A DNA stretch of 9,809 bases, from NCBI GenBank assembly GCA_944359595.1, contig CALVSV010000033.1:1-9809 (forward strand). Reading direction: 5' to 3'. Under the pieces are notes generated by a model. The model was not told where the DNA came from. It saw nothing but the letters and a program-made list of their open reading frames with translations, and did not search any database. Below, in pieces: positions 7,063 to 9,809 of this stretch. The position numbers were made by a program, and so were the translations under genes. This stretch comes from an uncultured Bacilli bacterium (GTDB lineage Bacteria; Bacillota_I; Bacilli_A; RF39; UBA660). The first letter of the stretch is position 1. Each line of letters starts with the position of its first letter.

Positions 7063-7674
7063 ATGGCAAATAATAAAAAGAAAAAAACACAAAAAAAGAA
7101 AGTTAATAATAAAAAGAAAAATAGTAATTCAGTATTAAAAAATAGAAATATAATAATAATTACTTTAATAAGTATAATTTGTTTATTAACACTTATTATA
7201 TCTAGTACATATTCTATTTTAGTTACTAATAAAGAATCACCTGAAAAAACATTTAATAGTACTGGTAATTTAAATGTAACAATGAATGAAGCTCAAACAA
7301 GTTATATTAATTTAAGTAATGCTGTGCCAACAAGTGATGATATTGGAAAAAATAATAATCCATATAAATTTAGTATAAGCGCTAATCAAGATAATGATTA
7401 TTATACAAAATATACTATAAAATTAGTACCAGAAGCTGTATCTACTATACCAGCAAATTATATTAAGGTACAAGTAAATGATGATGCGCCAGCACTTTTA
7501 TCTAGTTTTACTAATAATATAATATCTACAGGATATTTAGATAAAAATCAATCTAGAGATTTTGAAATACGTATATGGTTAGATATTAACGCTACAACTG
7601 ATATGGAAAATAAAGTATTTGAAGGAAGAGTAGTAGTTGTTGGAGAAGCAGTTAGAAGTATTGATAATAATTAA
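7063..7674 (+). CDS. Membrane-anchored TasA/camelysin-like beta-rich surface protein (tentative)
   Basis: The 203-residue protein has a very Lys/Asn-rich cytoplasmic N-terminus (2-28), one hydrophobic segment (about 29-51, signal anchor or uncleaved signal) ending SSTYSILVT, and a beta-rich extracellular part. The region TGYLDKNQ (156-163), then IWLDINATTDMENKVFEGRV (171-190), resembles the closing strands of TasA/CalY-type fibre proteins common in gut Bacillota. This is a pattern resemblance and the early strands are poorly conserved, so the family is tentative. The SD AGAAAGGA (7048-7055) overlaps the stop codon of the kinase-like gene and the ATG is 13 bases after that stop, which implies one operon and possibly coupled translation. 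No SipW-type signal peptidase or sortase motif is visible. A sensor-linked surface subunit is a reasonable guess from context only. Confidence 0.6.
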   Translation: MANNKKKKTQKKKVNNKKKNSNSVLKNRNIIIITLISIICLLTLIISSTYSILVTNKESPEKTFNSTGNLNVTMNEAQTSYINLSNAVPTSDDIGKNNNPYKFSISANQDNDYYTKYTIKLVPEAVSTIPANYIKVQVNDDAPALLSSFTNNIISTGYLDKNQSRDFEIRIWLDINATTDMENKVFEGRVVVVGEAVRSIDNN

Positions 7675-7689
7675 TTAAGATGATATAAT
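7661..7689 (+). promoter_or_regulatory. Promoter of the thioredoxin-like gene
   Basis: TTGATA (7661-7666), a 17-bp spacer and TGA-TATAAT (7681-7689, extended -10). The -35 lies within the last codons of the upstream surface-protein gene. It adds an internal start to an otherwise unterminated run of genes, with a leader of about 17 nt. Confidence 0.8.
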
Positions 7690-7712
7690 ATTTTAAGAAA
7701 AGAGGTACATAT

Positions 7713-8213
7713 ATGAAAAAGGCAAACAAAAAATATTATACTAATAAAAATAAAAATTTTTATGATGATGATATAAGTAGTCAAATAAAAAAATTTCTAA
7801 TAATATTGGGTATTATTATACTTTCTATAGCTCTTATATGGGGATTTATTATATTGAAAAATAAATTATCTGAAAATAATGTAGAGGAAACAGAAGTAGA
7901 AATTCAATATGAAGAAATATTAGCTGGTCAAACATTTAATAGAAATAATAGTGAATATTATGTTATATATGCAACATCTGATAGTCCATTTTATGAAATA
8001 TATAAAAATTATATGATGACATCTGATAAAAAGATATATATAGTTGATTTAAATAATCAATTGAATAATAAATATATATCAGATGAAGTTAATACACAAG
8101 CACAAGCTGTAAATGAATTAAAAGTTAAAGATAATACATTAATTAAAATAGTTGATGGAAAAAATACAGAATGTGTTGAAGGATATGAAAATATATTAAA
8201 TACTATAAAATAA
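7713..8213 (+). CDS. Membrane-anchored thioredoxin-fold-like protein without CXXC (tentative)
   Basis: The 166-residue protein starts at ATG 7713 after an AAAAGAGG SD (7697-7704). It has a basic, Asn/Lys/Tyr-rich cytoplasmic head (1-26), one TM segment (about 27-49), a short acidic linker, then an outside domain of about 100 residues. The order of elements matches thioredoxin: strand YYVIYATSDSPFYEIYKN (82-99), strand KKIYIVDLN, a helix, then ELKVKDNTLIKIVDGK (135-150), where thioredoxins have a V.GTPTLxxFxxGK pattern. The active-site CXXC is replaced around Asp90-Phe93 and the cis-Pro position is Asn141, so it should be redox-inactive. The one Cys (154) is near the end. It sits between a surface-protein gene and an envelope protease, consistent with an extracytoplasmic binding or chaperone role, which is inference. 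If the fold call is wrong, it remains a single-pass envelope protein of unknown function. Confidence 0.6.
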   Translation: MKKANKKYYTNKNKNFYDDDISSQIKKFLIILGIIILSIALIWGFIILKNKLSENNVEETEVEIQYEEILAGQTFNRNNSEYYVIYATSDSPFYEIYKNYMMTSDKKIYIVDLNNQLNNKYISDEVNTQAQAVNELKVKDNTLIKIVDGKNTECVEGYENILNTIK

Positions 8214-8229
8214 ATTAATATACGTAAAC

Positions 8230-8260
8230 AAAAGGATAATTTTAAAGTTATTCTTTTTTT
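8230..8260 (+). terminator. Rho-independent terminator after the thioredoxin-like gene
   Basis: AAAAGGATAA (8230-8239) pairs with TTATTCTTTT (8248-8257) with one G-T wobble and an 8-nt loop, followed by T to 8260. Confidence 0.85.
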
Positions 8261-8283
8261 ATGTTCTATTATAATAAAAAATA

Positions 8284-8292
8284 TGATATATT
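8284..8292 (+). promoter_or_regulatory. Possible extended -10 promoter of the S41 protease gene
   Basis: TGA-TATATT lies 31 bp before the GTG start, giving a leader of about 25 nt. The -35 region is poor. A second TATAAT at 8270-8275 is an alternative -10. A promoter is expected here because a terminator directly precedes. Confidence 0.45.
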
Positions 8293-8323
8293 ATTAATGT
8301 AAATACAATTGGAGGTAACATAA

Positions 8324-9535
8324 GTGGAAAAGAAGAATAACAATAATAAAAAAATTAAAGATAGTTTTAAAGTATCAGAAGTTATATCTATTATATTTAT
8401 AACATTAGTTATAGGTATTATTGTAGGATATGCAGTTACAATTAATTTTAATTCTGATAAATTAAATAATAATGATGAAGCGTTAGAAGAATTTGTAGAT
8501 ACATATAATGATATAAAAGAAAATTATTATGAAGATGTAGACACTAATGATTTAATAAATGGAGCAATAAGTGGTATGTTAAGTGTATTAGAAGATCCAT
8601 ACACAACATATTTAGATGAAAGTGTTACTTCAGATTTTAATGATAGACTTACTGGATCTTATTCTGGTATTGGTGTAGAAGTTAATATGGATAAGGATGA
8701 CAACGTTTATGTAGTAACGGTATTTGAAGATTCGCCTGCAGCTAGAGCTGGGCTACAAGTTGGAGATATATTTAAAAAAATAGATAATACAGATGTATCA
8801 AGTTATTCTTCAGCACAAATTTCAGACATGATAAAAAACAGTAAAAATAAAAATATGAATATTACAGTTTTAAGAGGCGATAAAACTTTAACATTAAATT
8901 TAAAATTAGAAACAATAGAACTTGATTCTATTACGTTTAAAGTAGTTGAACACAACTCTAAAAAAATAGGATATATTGATGTAGATTTATTTGCACTAAA
9001 TACATATTCACAATTTAGTGATGCACTAACAGACCTAGAAAAACAAGGAATCAATTCATTAGTAATTGATGTTAGAAATAACTCTGGAGGTTATTTAGAC
9101 ACTGTTACAAATATAATAAGTTTATTCTTAAAAGAACATGATGTTATATATCAATTAGATGAAAAAGGAGATATTACTAAAGTATTTGATGAAACTAAAG
9201 AATCTAGAGATTATAAAGTTGTAGTACTTACTAATGAATATAGTGCATCAGCATCAGAAATCTTAGCGTCTTATATGCAAGAAAGTTATGGAGCAATCGT
9301 TGTTGGAACAAATAGTTACGGAAAGGGAACAGTACAACAAACAAAAGATTTAAACGAAACAGGAGGTATGTTAAAATACACTGTACAAAAATGGTTAACA
9401 CCTAAGGGAAATTGGATAAATGATAAAGGTGTTACACCAGATATTAAGATCGAATTAAATGAAAAATATTATGAAACTTTCAACGAAGAAGATGACAATC
9501 AATATTGGCAAGCAATAGAAGAAGCAAGCAAATAA
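8324..9535 (+). CDS. Membrane-tethered C-terminal processing peptidase (S41 family, PDZ domain)
   Basis: The 403-residue protease starts at GTG 8324, seven bases after a perfect GGAGGT SD (8311-8316). It has a basic cytoplasmic tail (1-18), a signal anchor (about 19-41), an N-terminal helical region (about 52-100, including EDPYTTYLD), a PDZ domain (about 112-196, with SGIGVEV and AGLQVGDIF) and the S41 catalytic core. The core shows DVRNNSGGYLDT (249-260), SASASE with nucleophile Ser309, and SYGKGTVQ with Lys334 and Gln338. The Ser-Lys-Gln triad and its 25-residue Ser-Lys spacing match CtpB and E. coli Prc. The usual tail segment WLTPKG and GVTPDI follows. Length is normal for the Bacillota CtpA/CtpB group. 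Such enzymes trim or degrade extracytoplasmic proteins from their C-terminus and cleave signalling proteins, with PDZ gating the active site. Neighbouring envelope proteins are possible substrates, by location only. Confidence 0.95.
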   Translation: MEKKNNNNKKIKDSFKVSEVISIIFITLVIGIIVGYAVTINFNSDKLNNNDEALEEFVDTYNDIKENYYEDVDTNDLINGAISGMLSVLEDPYTTYLDESVTSDFNDRLTGSYSGIGVEVNMDKDDNVYVVTVFEDSPAARAGLQVGDIFKKIDNTDVSSYSSAQISDMIKNSKNKNMNITVLRGDKTLTLNLKLETIELDSITFKVVEHNSKKIGYIDVDLFALNTYSQFSDALTDLEKQGINSLVIDVRNNSGGYLDTVTNIISLFLKEHDVIYQLDEKGDITKVFDETKESRDYKVVVLTNEYSASASEILASYMQESYGAIVVGTNSYGKGTVQQTKDLNETGGMLKYTVQKWLTPKGNWINDKGVTPDIKIELNEKYYETFNEEDDNQYWQAIEEASK

Positions 9536-9560
9536 AAAATGTTATAAACTTTACATTTTT
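9535..9560 (+). terminator. Weak Rho-independent terminator after the S41 protease gene
   Basis: AAAAATGT (9535-9542) pairs with ACATTTTT (9553-9560) around a 10-nt loop, and the five T double as the end of the stem. The stem is AT-rich and its T run is short, so termination may be partial. Confidence 0.5.
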
Positions 9561-9609
9561 AACAGAAGAACAAATACTTGTAAATAATCAGTTAAATATT
9601 ATATCATTA

Positions 9610-9638
9610 TTGAATAAATATAATAAAAATGATAATAT
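9610..9638 (+). promoter_or_regulatory. Likely promoter of the structured leader and last gene
   Basis: TTGAAT (9610-9615), a 17-bp spacer and TGA-TAATAT (9630-9638) give an imperfect but well-spaced extended -10 promoter. Transcription would start near 9645, just before the first leader hairpin. The hexamers each match four of six consensus bases, and such sites occur by chance in AT-rich DNA. Confidence 0.45.
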
Positions 9639-9644
9639 TTAATT

Positions 9645-9769
9645 ATAAGGTGCAAAAAAAGTACCTAATATTATAAAACAAGCCCTCCCGGATGCAAACG
9701 TATGTTCGGGGGGGGTTGAACTATATAAAAACCTTTACTTGTTTTATAAATAGTAAAGGAGTTTTAGTA
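9645..9769 (+). ncRNA. Candidate structured 5' leader / cis-regulatory RNA (unrecognised class)
   Basis: This leader of about 125 nt holds several helices. H1 is GGTGC (9649-9653) with GTACC (9661-9665), closing a loop of seven A. P2 is TTATAAAACAAG (9671-9682) with CTTGTTTTATAA (9738-9749), 12 perfect pairs. Inside P2 and directly abutting it is H3, CCCTCCCGGA (9683-9692) with TTCGGGGGGG (9705-9714), 10 pairs including two wobbles, extended by TGC/GTA with an AAAC loop and a 2-nt bulge. A short GTT/AAC helix (9715-9717 with 9730-9732) may follow. CCTTTAC (9732-9738) also pairs with GTAAAGG (9753-9759), which contains most of the SD AAAGGAG (9755-9761). This helix shares base 9738 with P2, and its 3-nt connector cannot span the 12-bp P2, so the two states look exclusive. 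There is no T run after H3, so it is not a + strand terminator. Control of translation is the inferred role. I recognise no known riboswitch consensus. Confidence 0.55.
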
Positions 9770-9809
9770 ATGGAAGAAGACAAAAAGAAGAAAATAAGTA
9801 TAATAATAA
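9770..9809 (+). CDS. Start of a Lys-rich, probably membrane-anchored protein (3'-truncated by window edge)
   Basis: ATG 9770 lies eight bases after a strong SD, AAAGGAG (9755-9761). The 13 visible codons encode MEEDKKKKISIII: an acidic then basic head running into a hydrophobic stretch, as in the signal-anchor starts of the three upstream envelope genes. The frame is open to the window end. Function cannot be told from so short a piece. Its SD lies within a potential hairpin of the structured leader, so its translation is probably regulated. Confidence 0.7.
   Translation, partial: MEEDKKKKISIII

Noticed and set aside
9671..9715. GC-rich hairpin as a terminator on either strand
   Set aside because: On + it is followed by TTGAACT, not a T run. 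On - it is followed by a moderately T-rich tract, but no - strand gene is present to need it.
9649..9715. tRNA, SRP RNA or tmRNA fragment in the GC-rich segment
   Set aside because: There is no cloverleaf, no GTTCGANTC T-loop with matching stem, and no SRP or tmRNA conserved core. CRISPR repeats were also not seen anywhere in the window.

Overview
This is a very AT-rich window in which every gene lies on the + strand. Coding is dense, proteins are rich in Lys, Asn and Ile, and Shine-Dalgarno (SD) sites are strong (AGGTGAGG, GGAGGT). Several promoters carry an extended -10 (TGnTATAAT). No frame uses TGA for Trp; Trp is TGG and one gene ends in TGA. This fits a low-GC Bacillota with the standard code, such as a gut Erysipelotrichia, RF39 or CAG-type lineage. 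The lineage is inferred from composition and gene content only.

Layout. 1-524: 3' end of pyruvate phosphate dikinase (central carbon metabolism). 606-779: a 57-residue Cys-rich single-pass membrane protein with its own promoter and terminator. 815-1459: a compact class I glutamine-amidotransferase-type hydrolase (C26-like). 1513-2028: a GreA-family transcript cleavage factor with an altered active tip, followed by a strong terminator. 2133-5084: a 983-residue acyl/amino-acid adenylate-forming enzyme made of a degenerate adenylation domain fused to an intact synthetase. 5262-7049: a 7-TM hybrid histidine-kinase-like protein that lacks the phospho-accepting His and most receiver active-site residues. 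7063-7674: a membrane-anchored TasA/camelysin-like ectodomain protein, tightly coupled to the kinase-like gene. 7713-8213: a membrane-anchored thioredoxin-fold-like protein without CXXC. 8324-9535: a membrane-tethered PDZ/S41 carboxy-terminal processing protease with an intact Ser-Lys-Gln triad. 9770-9809: the start of another Lys-rich, probably membrane-anchored protein.

The second half (5.2-9.8 kb) is a run of envelope genes: a sensor-like protein, a surface protein, a thioredoxin-like protein and a processing protease. A joint role in surface-protein biogenesis or envelope sensing is plausible but inferred only from adjacency.

The most unusual stretch is the roughly 125-nt leader before the last gene (9645-9769). 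It contains a GC-rich hairpin with a run of eight G in an otherwise AT-rich region, a 12-bp helix enclosing it, and a separate 7-bp helix that would bury the ribosome binding site. The last two appear mutually exclusive. I do not recognise it as a known riboswitch class and treat it as the best candidate for an undescribed cis-regulatory RNA.
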